A stretch of DNA of 8,459 bases from Methanobacteriota archaeon (GTDB lineage: Archaea > Halobacteriota > Methanosarcinia > Methanosarcinales > Methanoperedenaceae), in the NCBI GenBank assembly GCA_018899795.1, contig JAHIHJ010000046.1:1-8459 (forward strand). The letters run 5' to 3'. The position numbers were made by a program, and so were the translations under genes. Below the pieces are notes generated by a model, which saw only the letters and a program-made list of their open reading frames with translations, ran no database searches and was not told the DNA's origin. Each line of letters begins with the position of its first letter. The first letter of the stretch is position 1. Shown here in pieces: positions 1 to 6,450 of this stretch.

Positions 1-253
1 ATCTCACCAATCAGAATATAACACTATCGTGCTCTATGAACTCTTTTCTGCGCTGTAACAGTCTTTCTCTTATAGCACGATTCTTAAATTTCCGTAATAT
101 TTTAACCGCAGATGAACGCAGATAAACGCGGATACGTCGCTATTAATCTGCGTTCATCTGCGTTTATCTGCGGTTTTTTATTTTTCATAAATGATTTACG
201 ATTATTTGAGATTCTTGCTATAAATACGGGATATAGATATGGCGTTTCCAAAA
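1..253. other. Non-coding region downstream of S19e
   Basis: No convincing coding sequence is visible on either strand here. The region holds a long hairpin at 104-175 (listed separately) and a separate 8-bp inverted repeat, ATCGTGCT at 26-33 and AGCACGAT at 74-81, with a 40-base loop. It is AT-rich from about 176 to 253, where T runs follow the hairpin on the plus strand. It serves at least as the 3' flank of the S19e gene. The usual archaeal neighbours of S19e, such as a PDCD5-type gene, do not appear. Confidence 0.6.
104..175. repeat. Long inverted repeat made of 10-bp units
   Basis: Positions 104-133 pair with 146-175, giving a 30-bp stem with one mismatch (124/155) and two G-U pairs when read on the plus strand, around a 12-base loop at 134-145. 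Each arm is itself a tandem of about 10-bp units: CGCAGATGAA (107-116), CGCAGATAAA (117-126), then a degenerate CGCGGATA. A T6 run (174-179) follows on the plus strand. On the minus strand, where S19e transcripts would run, the stem has two A-C mismatches and one G-U pair. Motifs of the form CGCAGATRAA are, from memory, a dispersed repeat type in environmental archaeal and bacterial genomes. It could act as a terminator or 3'-end stabiliser, or be a mobile repeat. Confidence 0.85.
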
Positions 254-703
254 CTAATACTTTGCCATAGCTGGATTAGTTTTTATCAGCTCGGTCTTGA
301 CTTCGTTCGCTGCGTTGTCCAGGAAGGACTGACCCTGCTGCGATACTGACCGTCCAACTTTCTGGGCTTTGATAAACCCTGCTTTCTCAAGCTGTTGGAG
401 GGCTTCTCTTGCCACAGAACCGCTTCCTTTTGAGAAATGTGCAGGTCTTACTCCGTTCCTGTGCTTTCCGCCGTAGAAACTTCTCAGTCTCGATATGCCG
501 ACAGGACCGTCGATATACACGCGTCTTAAGATCGATGCGCATCTCACGAACCACCAGTCTGCATTATCGGGCGATAGTTCCTTATGTGCGCCTGTTTTGG
601 CAAAGCGCGCCCATTCCGGGGGGGCGACTTTCTTTTCATTCTTTAATTTCTGTGCCACGTTATTTATGAACATTTCTGCAGGCACGTCATATGCTGTTGT
701 CAA
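254..703 (-). CDS. rps19e: 30S ribosomal protein S19e
   Basis: This is a small-subunit ribosomal protein found in archaea and eukaryotes, where S19 is needed for 40S maturation. The 149-residue product has family hallmarks: the N-terminal TTAYDVPAE, the W-rich segment PDNADWWFVR (about 45-54), the tract GPVGISRLRSFYGG (66-79), RPAHF (86-90) and the C-terminal helix region LQQLEKAGFI (103-112). Length is normal for archaea. The start is TTG at 703, chosen because GGAGG (minus strand, 715-711) sits 7 bases upstream and because the family begins with this peptide; the next ATG, at 673, would cut it off. The YhbY gene lies 107 bp upstream, an association common in euryarchaea. AT-rich palindromes in that gap may mean the gene has its own promoter. 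Confidence 0.97.
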   Translation of the reverse strand: MTTAYDVPAEMFINNVAQKLKNEKKVAPPEWARFAKTGAHKELSPDNADWWFVRCASILRRVYIDGPVGISRLRSFYGGKHRNGVRPAHFSKGSGSVAREALQQLEKAGFIKAQKVGRSVSQQGQSFLDNAANEVKTELIKTNPAMAKY

Positions 704-720
704 TTTTAATCCTCCATAGA

Positions 721-740
721 CCCTGTATTTTAAATACGGG
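721..740. repeat. AT-core palindrome upstream of S19e
   Basis: The plus strand reads CCCTGTATTTTAAATACGGG: CCC pairs with GGG and GTATTT with AAATAC, with a bulged T at 724 and a one-base loop. G and T6 follow it on the plus strand. It lies 18 bp upstream of the S19e start, and its AT core could double as a TATA-like element for that gene. It resembles the palindrome at 768-785 in its CCCTG and GGG edges. Operator, transcript hairpin and transposon-end remnant are all possible. Confidence 0.6.
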
Positions 741-767
741 GATTTTTTAGATGTAATGTAAGTAATG

Positions 768-785
768 CCCTGAATTAATTCAGGG
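768..785. repeat. Perfect 18-bp palindrome between YhbY and S19e genes
   Basis: CCCTGAATTAATTCAGGG is a perfect palindrome with 9-bp half sites, 26 bp downstream of the YhbY stop codon on the minus strand. As RNA it would form a short hairpin without a strong U tract. Together with 721-740 it makes a pair of similar boxes about 27 bp apart. A dimeric-regulator operator or a remnant of an IS200/IS605-type palindromic end are both inference. Confidence 0.6.
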
Positions 786-810
786 GACTTATTTAGTTAT
801 CGGATAGTAT

Positions 811-1068
811 TTACCCTTTTCGGCGAAATACCGCGGTATTACCCCTGACCTCGATAAGATCTGACCCCGTCATTTCCGCCAGTTTTTCTGCCATTTCATG
901 CTTATCCCCTTCGTGAATGGCGGTTTTCAGGAACTTCACTTTAATGAGTTTCTTACTCTTCAACTGCTTTCTTAGCTCTTCAACGACCGCTTCAATGCCA
1001 GATTTGCCTATCTGGAGGGCGGGTTCAAGCGCCGTGGCGCTTTTTCTGTGTTCCTGTCTGTTCATCAT
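811..1068 (-). CDS. YhbY/CRM-domain RNA-binding protein
   Basis: This 85-residue protein is a single CRM (YhbY-type) domain. E. coli YhbY associates with pre-50S ribosomal subunits, and plant CRM proteins act in intron splicing. Visible hallmarks are the N-terminal helix RQEHRKSATALEPALQIGKSG (about 4-24), the GKSGI turn of the GxxG loop region (22-26), the basic strand KKLIKVKFL (39-47) and the C-terminal EVRGNTAVFRR (73-83). Its ATG overlaps the TGA of the upstream Roadblock gene in an ATGA junction, so translation is probably coupled. The S19e gene follows, which fits a ribosome-related role. It is unusual that it is the tail of a signalling gene run rather than preceded by a translation or RNase P gene. 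Confidence 0.93.
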   Translation of the reverse strand: MMNRQEHRKSATALEPALQIGKSGIEAVVEELRKQLKSKKLIKVKFLKTAIHEGDKHEMAEKLAEMTGSDLIEVRGNTAVFRRKG

Positions 1069-1433
1069 TCAAGCAACTCTTTTAGTTTTTTTGCAGCTTT
1101 ATCAAGTTCCAGAAGGATCAATCCCAGACCAGCCTCTGGACTCACGATAACCACCAGGAGCGCCTTAGGTCCAGCTCCAACGGCTATCAATCTCCCCTGT
1201 GTGGATTCCACAATAACCCTGTTAGGCACACCTTTTCCGAGTTCAGTCGAGGCGGTCTCTGCCGCGCCGAGCATGGTCGCCGACATTGCAGCGAATGACT
1301 GCGCAAATTGTTCCTTCTGCATGCTTGATCTGATGAGGAGCCCATCCCGGCTTACCGCAGCGCATGATTCCACTCCTCCGGATTTCTTCAGGTCAGCGAT
1401 CAATTTATCCATCAGTTCAATAGTATCAGTCAT
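1065..1433 (-). CDS. Roadblock/LC7 domain protein
   Basis: This 122-residue single-domain protein is of the Roadblock/LC7 fold, the fold of MglB and CvnB, which dimerise and bind small GTPases as GAPs or scaffolds. The pattern fits: an N-terminal helix (about 5-18), then GVESCAAVSRDGLLI (20-34), a central helix with SATMLGAAETASTELGKG (51-68), the strand NRVIVESTQGRLIAVGAG (71-88), and ALLVVIVSPEAGLGLIL (91-107) before the last helix. GGAGGG lies 7 bases upstream of the ATG, and the start shares one base with the stop of the KaiC-GTPase gene, so it is translated together with its probable partner. GAP activity is inference. It is cytosolic, with no signal peptide or membrane segment. Confidence 0.93.
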   Translation of the reverse strand: MTDTIELMDKLIADLKKSGGVESCAAVSRDGLLIRSSMQKEQFAQSFAAMSATMLGAAETASTELGKGVPNRVIVESTQGRLIAVGAGPKALLVVIVSPEAGLGLILLELDKAAKKLKELLE

Positions 1434-2602
1434 CAGAGCCCTCCAGTGATCTTTTCGATCAATACTTCGAATGCTTCAAAAACACCTTTTTTATCTTTTG
1501 CCACTACTTGAACAATAGGAACGTCCAGGGGAAGATTGAACTGCGTTCTGATATCTTCCGGGGCAAGAGCGCCAGCTAAATCCTGTTTATTGGCTATTAT
1601 GACATACGGCAGCCCATAAGATTTGGTGATCTCAAGCATCTGCTTTGCGCGGATAAAATCAGTCGGGTTCGTGGAATCTACGATAAGAAAAACGCCCATG
1701 GACTCACCGCTTAGCAGTTTTATGATCGGGTCGAACCGTTCCTGACCTGGCGTGCCGAAGATGTCAGCGCTGAAACCTTTGTAATCAATATGCCCGTGGT
1801 CAAGAGCTATGGTCGTGCCCAGCCTGTCAACCGATATCGCTCTTGTGGAGAGCGCATGCACAAATGTGGATTTTCCGGAATCGAATGGACCGGTGACAAG
1901 TATCTTTGGTATATACAGTTTTATTCCGCCCGGGCGCAGTATCCGAAACAGCATGGATTTTTTAATTTCTTTTGTCCAGTCAGCCTTGAATATCCCGAAA
2001 TACTGCCCGAATATGACCCTCTCAGCGATCCCGCCTACGGAAATAACGGCATTGAAGATGTCCTCTTTGATAGCTTTCAATGTTTCCTCTGAATACGGCC
2101 ATGCTGTGAAATTGTAGACCATGACATGGTCATAGATCTTTGCCATTTTATTCCATTCCCTGACCGCTTCGATAGTTTCCTTTTCACCGCACAGGTCTAT
2201 GATAGTTGACAGGGAACCGAAAACTATAGTGCTGGAAGGCAATTCTTTCATTGCGCTAATTATCGTTTTACTGAACGCTTCGATATTATCGGGGTTTGAG
2301 ACCACGAATCTTTCATTTGAAGGAGCGCCAATCAATGTATTATAAGCATCAACAAAAAAGAACTTATCATTGAACTGGTTGATATCCCAGCCAAACTCCC
2401 TGAACTGACCCTTTATGATATCAGGGATGGTGCTTGAAACTACGAAGACACCTGTCTTTCCCTTTTTGAGAGAATTGTAAATTGTCTGCAATCCGAAGAT
2501 CTCACCCTCTACACCAGGCTGGATATAATAGACAATGCTCCTGCCCTTGGGTATTCCCCCGCCAAGGAATTCATCCAGTTTGGGGATACCGGTCTCGATC
2601 AT
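1433..2602 (-). CDS. KaiC-like domain fused to MglA/CvnD-type small GTPase
   Basis: This 389-residue protein has two domains. Residues 1 to about 205 are KaiC/RecA-like: it opens TGIPKLDEFLGGGIPKG, but the P-loop position reads QPGVEGEIF (28-36) with no GKT/S, and the Walker B position reads IVFGSLS with Gly129 where Asp is expected. Residues about 230-389 are a Ras-like GTPase with intact motifs: G1 GPFDSGKS (238-245), switch I Thr in TTIALD (263-268), G3 FGTPGQERF (282-290), G4 NKQD (338-341) and a VAK motif near 367-369. FGTPGQ, in place of Ras DTAGQ, is typical of the COG2229/CvnD group. The start is ATG at 2602 with GGGAG 8 bases upstream, one base after the preceding stop. Inference: the inactive KaiC part anchors or senses while the GTPase switches. 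Confidence 0.92.
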   Translation of the reverse strand: MIETGIPKLDEFLGGGIPKGRSIVYYIQPGVEGEIFGLQTIYNSLKKGKTGVFVVSSTIPDIIKGQFREFGWDINQFNDKFFFVDAYNTLIGAPSNERFVVSNPDNIEAFSKTIISAMKELPSSTIVFGSLSTIIDLCGEKETIEAVREWNKMAKIYDHVMVYNFTAWPYSEETLKAIKEDIFNAVISVGGIAERVIFGQYFGIFKADWTKEIKKSMLFRILRPGGIKLYIPKILVTGPFDSGKSTFVHALSTRAISVDRLGTTIALDHGHIDYKGFSADIFGTPGQERFDPIIKLLSGESMGVFLIVDSTNPTDFIRAKQMLEITKSYGLPYVIIANKQDLAGALAPEDIRTQFNLPLDVPIVQVVAKDKKGVFEAFEVLIEKITGGL

Positions 2603-2603
2603 A

Positions 2604-3308
2604 CTATTTTCTCCCGACTATCTTTACGTTAGCTCCTTCAATTTCATATTCGAACCAGGGAGTAGGTTTCGGGGAAAGCCCGACCATCCTTATAAAGTTC
2701 TTATCATTTTCAGATTTTATCTCTATCATGCCGTCGAAAAGTTGTTTTAATATCGAAATCGCCTGCTCATCGTGCATACCGCTCTCGATCATATATATGC
2801 CAAGGGAACCGGCAGCTTTGATGCGTCCTGTAAAAACATGCAGGAACCTGAAGACCGTCTGTATATTCGAATACATCAGGATCGTAGATAATGAATTGAT
2901 ATGAAGCTGGGTTTTCCTGATATTCTTTTTCATGAAATATTCTTCAAAGAACTGGCTGATCTTTACACCAATTCCGGTCAGGTCGACCGGGCTGCTTGCA
3001 ATTTTAATATTTTCATTCTCGACTGATGTCCCGCCAAGTGTTTTTGTGACACAATCAACTATACCGATCCTGGATAGTGGGAGGGTTAATTTTTGTTCCT
3101 TGAACCATTCAAGGATATGGGTCGCAGATTCGCGGGTCGTTACCGTTATTACTGCGTTTTCATTTTTTGTAGCGCCGTAATACATTATTGAATAAAGGAC
3201 AGTCTCTTTTCCACACATAGGCGGACCGATAAGCATAATATTCGAGCCCTTTTTTATCCCCCCGATAGCTATATCCAGTTCCTTTATTCCAAGCGTATAA
3301 TCACTCAT
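2604..3308 (-). CDS. KaiC-like RecA-superfamily protein with altered Walker motifs
   Basis: This 234-residue single KaiC/RAD55-like domain begins with the family pattern YTLGIKELDIAIGGIKKG (4-21). The Walker A position is GPPMCGKE (28-35): the lysine is kept but the usual Thr/Ser is Glu. The Walker B position is LHINSLS (135-141), with Asn138 in place of Asp. Magnesium-ATP turnover is therefore doubtful, although nucleotide binding may remain. No membrane segment is visible. It is the first gene of the run toward the GTPase fusion, and its TAG stop is one base before the next ATG. The start is ATG at 3308 with a weak AAGGAAAG site upstream. Archaeal KaiC-like proteins of this type are usually signalling proteins of unknown output. 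Confidence 0.88.
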   Translation of the reverse strand: MSDYTLGIKELDIAIGGIKKGSNIMLIGPPMCGKETVLYSIMYYGATKNENAVITVTTRESATHILEWFKEQKLTLPLSRIGIVDCVTKTLGGTSVENENIKIASSPVDLTGIGVKISQFFEEYFMKKNIRKTQLHINSLSTILMYSNIQTVFRFLHVFTGRIKAAGSLGIYMIESGMHDEQAISILKQLFDGMIEIKSENDKNFIRMVGLSPKPTPWFEYEIEGANVKIVGRK

Positions 3309-3336
3309 AATCTTTCCTTAGTGTACTGATAATACT

Positions 3337-3358
3337 ATTTAAATTTTAGTATATATAA
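3337..3358 (-). promoter_or_regulatory. Probable promoter of the KaiC/GTPase/Roadblock operon
   Basis: On the minus strand TTATATATA lies at 3358-3350. An archaeal start site about 25 bases downstream would fall near 3327 and leave a leader of about 19 bases that keeps the AAGGAAAG ribosome site. A second AT box, TTTAAATA at 3344-3337, would instead put initiation near the ATG. The flanking sequence is very AT-rich, so the exact box is uncertain. Confidence 0.45.
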
Positions 3359-3421
3359 CTATAACTAGTGTAACATATAATAAGTTGAGATAAAACAACT
3401 TTTTGACTTAAACGACTATAA

Positions 3422-3823
3422 TTAAAACCTGTATATATAAAACCTTGCTTTCCTGTAATTAACAAGGCTGCATGATCTGCAGATCCTGTCAAGATCGGCT
3501 TTTTCATTACCAAAAGGACGGATCAGCATGTCAGAGCCCACGTTTTTTGCTATCTTTGCTATTGCTTCCTGCATATCTATCGGGGGTCTGATTGAATATA
3601 TTAGGGTTGCGTTCCTGTAAATTCCGATATCAGGAGCGAATATGTCATCCCTGCAAAACCTGACGCCTGCATATTCCTGCTCGTTTATGTCAGTAACGAC
3701 CACGTCTAACCTGTCCTTTAATGCAAGTGCGACCTGAGGCAGACTCCCCACCCCCACTTCAACAACCTTATTCCTGTAGTTTTTTAAAATATAGTCTGCA
3801 ATATCTTCATGATCGGGGATCAT
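3422..3823 (-). CDS. UPF0146 family protein
   Basis: This is a member of an archaeal family of unknown function with a methyltransferase-like Rossmann outline. Seen here: IADYILKNYRNKVVEVGVGSLPQVALAL, a glycine-rich motif I (VVEVGVG), then VVVTDINEQEYAGVRFCRDDIFAP with an acidic residue after the second strand and DDIF, and finally TLIYSIRPPIDMQEAI, a SIRPP motif highly typical of this family. I chose the ATG at 3823 (133 residues) because homologues are usually near that length and begin just before ADYI. ATGs at 3835 and 3889 are also in frame, and none has a clear Shine-Dalgarno site, so the start is uncertain. It is divergent from the histidine kinase. Catalysis is not shown for the family; SAM binding is inference. 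Confidence 0.88.
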   Translation of the reverse strand: MIPDHEDIADYILKNYRNKVVEVGVGSLPQVALALKDRLDVVVTDINEQEYAGVRFCRDDIFAPDIGIYRNATLIYSIRPPIDMQEAIAKIAKNVGSDMLIRPFGNEKADLDRICRSCSLVNYRKARFYIYRF

Positions 3824-3850
3824 TGTGGATAACATAACGTCTGTCTTTAA

Positions 3851-3873
3851 GAATATATCGAAAAATTTAATAT
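3851..3873. promoter_or_regulatory. Divergent promoter region, UPF0146 / histidine kinase
   Basis: On the plus strand CGAAAAA precedes TTTAATAT (3866-3873), a reasonable BRE plus TATA pair. Initiation about 25 bases on would be near 3896, leaving about 20 bases before the kinase ATG at 3918. On the minus strand, ATATATT (3857-3851) could direct initiation near 3826, just before the UPF0146 ATG at 3823. These assignments rest on the inner start codons for both genes. Confidence 0.4.
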
Positions 3874-3917
3874 TGATAACATCAGGCATACTATCGGCAA
3901 AACATGGAACTCATATC

Positions 3918-5603
3918 ATGGATAAAAATGAAGCATCAAAACTGAATACACTGCTGGCAATTGCTTCGATAGACATCACTCTTGAGTTAGACAGGATACT
4001 GCACAGTATCATGGAGATCACATGTTTTGCCATGAATGCGCATTCAGGGACCATGATGCTGGTGGATGAAACAAACGGTGAACTGAAGACAGCAGTATCA
4101 CATGGGTTGGGACACGATCATATTGAAAGGTTTTATGAAGCTGCCAGGAAAGCCGGGGTGAAACTTGCGTCGGGTCCGCAGGGAACGGCTATAAAGACTG
4201 GAAAATGCTGTCCTGTACCCAACATTTTCGAAGAACCGGGATTAAGACCATGGCATGACCTTTCAAAAGAACTGGGTTTTTCATCACAGATCTTCGCGCC
4301 ATTGAAAAAAGGCACCGCTACCGCAGGTATGATGAGCGTTCACTGGGCGAAACCGCGCCAGTTCACAGATGATGAGATCAATTTCGTGAAAGACGCTGCG
4401 TCACATGCTGCGATCGTGATACATAACGCACAAACAAGCGCTGGATCGAAGAACCAGATCAAGGAACTCAGGGGATCAGAGGCAAAATACCGGAACATAT
4501 TTGAGGACGCGAACGACTGCCTCTATATCCACGATGCAAAGGGCTATTTCATAGAAGTTAACAACGCTTCGCTCAGGCTGCTTGGTTGCACGAAGGAGGA
4601 AATAATCGGCACCCATATGTCAGAATGGATAACGCCTGAGAGCCTGAAGATCGCCAGGGAAAGCCTGGATAAGGGACTCGATGGCGGACCTGTCGACCAG
4701 CAGATGGTGCTCGAAGTAATAAGCAGGAATGGTGAGCACAAATTCATGGAGATACGAAGGCGGCTTGTCAAAGACGGGGACAGGATAACCGCGATACATG
4801 GTTTAGGCAGGGATGTAACTGAGAAAAAGCGATTGGAGATGCAGCTAAAGGATTACAATGAAAAACTGGCAAGGTCATGCGAAGAACTCATCGAAGCCGA
4901 CAGGATAAAAACAGAATTTGTCTCAAAAATAACCCACGAACTGTTAACGCCGCTAACGTCAATCAAGGGATTCACTGAATTGCTCAGGGAGGAAATGTCC
5001 GGGGATATGAATGATGGGCAAAAGAGGAAAATGGACATCATTTACAGGAATACCGAGAAGTTGATAGGGCTCATAAAAGAATTAATTGACATTGCCCACC
5101 TTGAAAAGAACGAATTCGGACTGCACTTCGGACTTGTTTCATTGAATGATATTATTGCAAGATCGATAAATGATATCGATCAGCAGGCAAAAGAAAAGGA
5201 CATCTCTATCATACGGAATATAAAAAAGCTTCCTGCTATATGGGGAGATGAGGAACGCCTCTCACATGTAATGACCAATCTTCTCAACAATGCCATAAAA
5301 TTCACACCTTCAAAAGGAACCGTGACAATAAAGGCAGTCGAGGATGCAAAGGATATTAAGATCAGCATAACAGATACGGGGATCGGCATCCCGGAGGACA
5401 AACTTACGCGCATATTTGAGAAATTCTACCAGATAAATGGTTCGTCGAACAGGAGATACGGAGGCGCGGGTCTTGGACTTTCGATATGCAAGAGCATAAT
5501 AGATAACCACTATGGTTCAATATGGGCAGAGAGCACAGGCGGCGGCAGTACGTTTAACATCGTCCTGCCCAAACTGGCTCACCGTAAAAACAAAGGGAGG
5601 TGA
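3918..5603 (+). CDS. Soluble GAF-PAS sensor histidine kinase
   Basis: This 561-residue hybrid-type sensor lacks membrane segments and so probably detects a cytosolic signal. In order: a GAF domain (about 8-170) with GPQGTAI (86-92) and a Cys97-Cys98 pair; a PAS domain (about 185-300) beginning YRNIFEDANDCLYIHD with EVNNASLRLLG; HisKA with the H-box FVSKITHELLTPL and phosphoacceptor His340; and HATPase_c with N-box NLLNNAIKF (454-462), G1 DTGIGIP (486-492), F-box IFEKFYQ (499-505) and G2 GGAGLGLSI (515-523). All catalytic boxes are present. An in-frame ATG at 3825 would add 31 residues but would overlap the divergent UPF0146 gene, and GAF similarity begins only after 3918. No response regulator is in the window. 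An ABC-2 permease is coupled downstream. Confidence 0.95.
   Translation: MDKNEASKLNTLLAIASIDITLELDRILHSIMEITCFAMNAHSGTMMLVDETNGELKTAVSHGLGHDHIERFYEAARKAGVKLASGPQGTAIKTGKCCPVPNIFEEPGLRPWHDLSKELGFSSQIFAPLKKGTATAGMMSVHWAKPRQFTDDEINFVKDAASHAAIVIHNAQTSAGSKNQIKELRGSEAKYRNIFEDANDCLYIHDAKGYFIEVNNASLRLLGCTKEEIIGTHMSEWITPESLKIARESLDKGLDGGPVDQQMVLEVISRNGEHKFMEIRRRLVKDGDRITAIHGLGRDVTEKKRLEMQLKDYNEKLARSCEELIEADRIKTEFVSKITHELLTPLTSIKGFTELLREEMSGDMNDGQKRKMDIIYRNTEKLIGLIKELIDIAHLEKNEFGLHFGLVSLNDIIARSINDIDQQAKEKDISIIRNIKKLPAIWGDEERLSHVMTNLLNNAIKFTPSKGTVTIKAVEDAKDIKISITDTGIGIPEDKLTRIFEKFYQINGSSNRRYGGAGLGLSICKSIIDNHYGSIWAESTGGGSTFNIVLPKLAHRKNKGR
5596..5603 (+). promoter_or_regulatory. Strong Shine-Dalgarno overlapping the kinase stop
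   Basis: GGAGGTGA is a full match to the anti-Shine-Dalgarno sequence, and its last three bases are the TGA of the kinase gene. The TTG at 5610 follows 6 bases later, which fixes that start for the permease and suggests translational coupling. Confidence 0.8.
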
Positions 5604-5609
5604 AGGCGA

Positions 5610-6380
5610 TTGTTCGACATGTATGCAGCATCATTTTACAAAAACTGGATAATAGCAAAAAGAAATTTTTTTACGGTCTTTGAGGTGATATTCTGGCCTT
5701 TTATAAGTCTTATGTCGATAGGACTGATGACGGGTTTCTTATCTATGGAACAGGATAAGGTATCGTTCATACTTATTGGAGCGGTCGCATTCAGCATAGT
5801 CCAGGTATGCCAGATAGATATAGCCTACGTAATGCTGTTCGATATGTGGAGCAAAAGCGTCAAACATACGTTCATTGCACCGGTCAGGGGCAGACATCTG
5901 GTAGTTGGGTCACTGCTATTTGGTATTCTGCGCTCAACTCTGGTTTTTGGAATCCTTGTGGTGATTAGTTTCTATGCTTTCGGTTTTAATTTTCTTGCTG
6001 CGGGTGTTATACCTGTGATAGTCTTTCTGGGGGGGCTTTTCCTGACCTCGGCGTCTATCGGCATACTTGTTTGTATATCCATCCTGACGTTCGGGCAGCG
6101 CGCAGAGGTTGCAGCATGGACGATCACGGGAATTATGATGTTCGTGTGCGGCATTTACTATCCGGTGTCGGTGCTGCCGGAAGCCTTGCAGATGGTGGCG
6201 CGAGCTATACCGCTAACGTATTTCCTTGAATACATGCGCTCGTTCTACGGCTCTGGTGAGGCGAACCTGATTCTCGGTTTCGGACTTGCGGTATTTTATT
6301 TTGTCGCGGGGATTTTTGCTCTTGACAGGGCGATAATCGGCGCAAGACGGTCTGGCATTCTGCTGCGGCTTTCTGAGTAA
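5610..6380 (+). CDS. ABC-2 type transporter permease
   Basis: This 256-residue integral membrane protein is the permease half of an ABC-2 exporter (DrrB/NodJ-like). Six hydrophobic segments are visible, at about 24-44, 51-77, 97-125, 130-160, 165-186 and 218-240. The loop YYPVSVLP (183-190) followed by RAIPLTYFLEYMR (198-210) is the signature region of ABC-2 permeases. The start is TTG at 5610, supported by GGAGGTGA; ATG at 5619 would drop three residues. Such permeases need a separate ATPase, and none is encoded here; the gene after it is convergent. The ATPase may be encoded elsewhere or have been lost. Substrate cannot be inferred. Coupling to the kinase gene suggests the two are made together. 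Confidence 0.92.
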   Translation: MFDMYAASFYKNWIIAKRNFFTVFEVIFWPFISLMSIGLMTGFLSMEQDKVSFILIGAVAFSIVQVCQIDIAYVMLFDMWSKSVKHTFIAPVRGRHLVVGSLLFGILRSTLVFGILVVISFYAFGFNFLAAGVIPVIVFLGGLFLTSASIGILVCISILTFGQRAEVAAWTITGIMMFVCGIYYPVSVLPEALQMVARAIPLTYFLEYMRSFYGSGEANLILGFGLAVFYFVAGIFALDRAIIGARRSGILLRLSE

Positions 6381-6450
6381 AACCGACCCATGCTGTGCGA
6401 TCTGTCAGAGTAATGGTCATGTCAATAAGTTATAATTACCATAATAGATA

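Noticed and set aside
26..81. 8-bp inverted repeat ATCGTGCT/AGCACGAT as a hairpin
   Set aside because: The loop is 40 bases and the stem does not extend, so it may be chance; noted only in the region description.
104..175. CRISPR array
   Set aside because: The 10-bp units are contiguous with no spacers and are arranged as one hairpin, and no cas gene is present.
409..719. Plus-strand open frames opposite S19e
   Set aside because: They are antisense shadows of the confidently identified S19e gene.
1048..1449. Plus-strand 133-residue frame opposite the Roadblock gene
   Set aside because: It is an antisense shadow; the minus strand encodes a clear Roadblock domain with a good ribosome site.
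2482..2904. Plus-strand 140-residue frame opposite the KaiC genes
   Set aside because: It crosses two minus-strand genes that have family motifs and shows no motif of its own.
3379..3404. Hairpin AAGTTG/CAACTT followed by T5 as a terminator
   Set aside because: The stem is only 6 bp and the T run is on the plus strand, where no gene ends; UPF0146 is on the minus strand.
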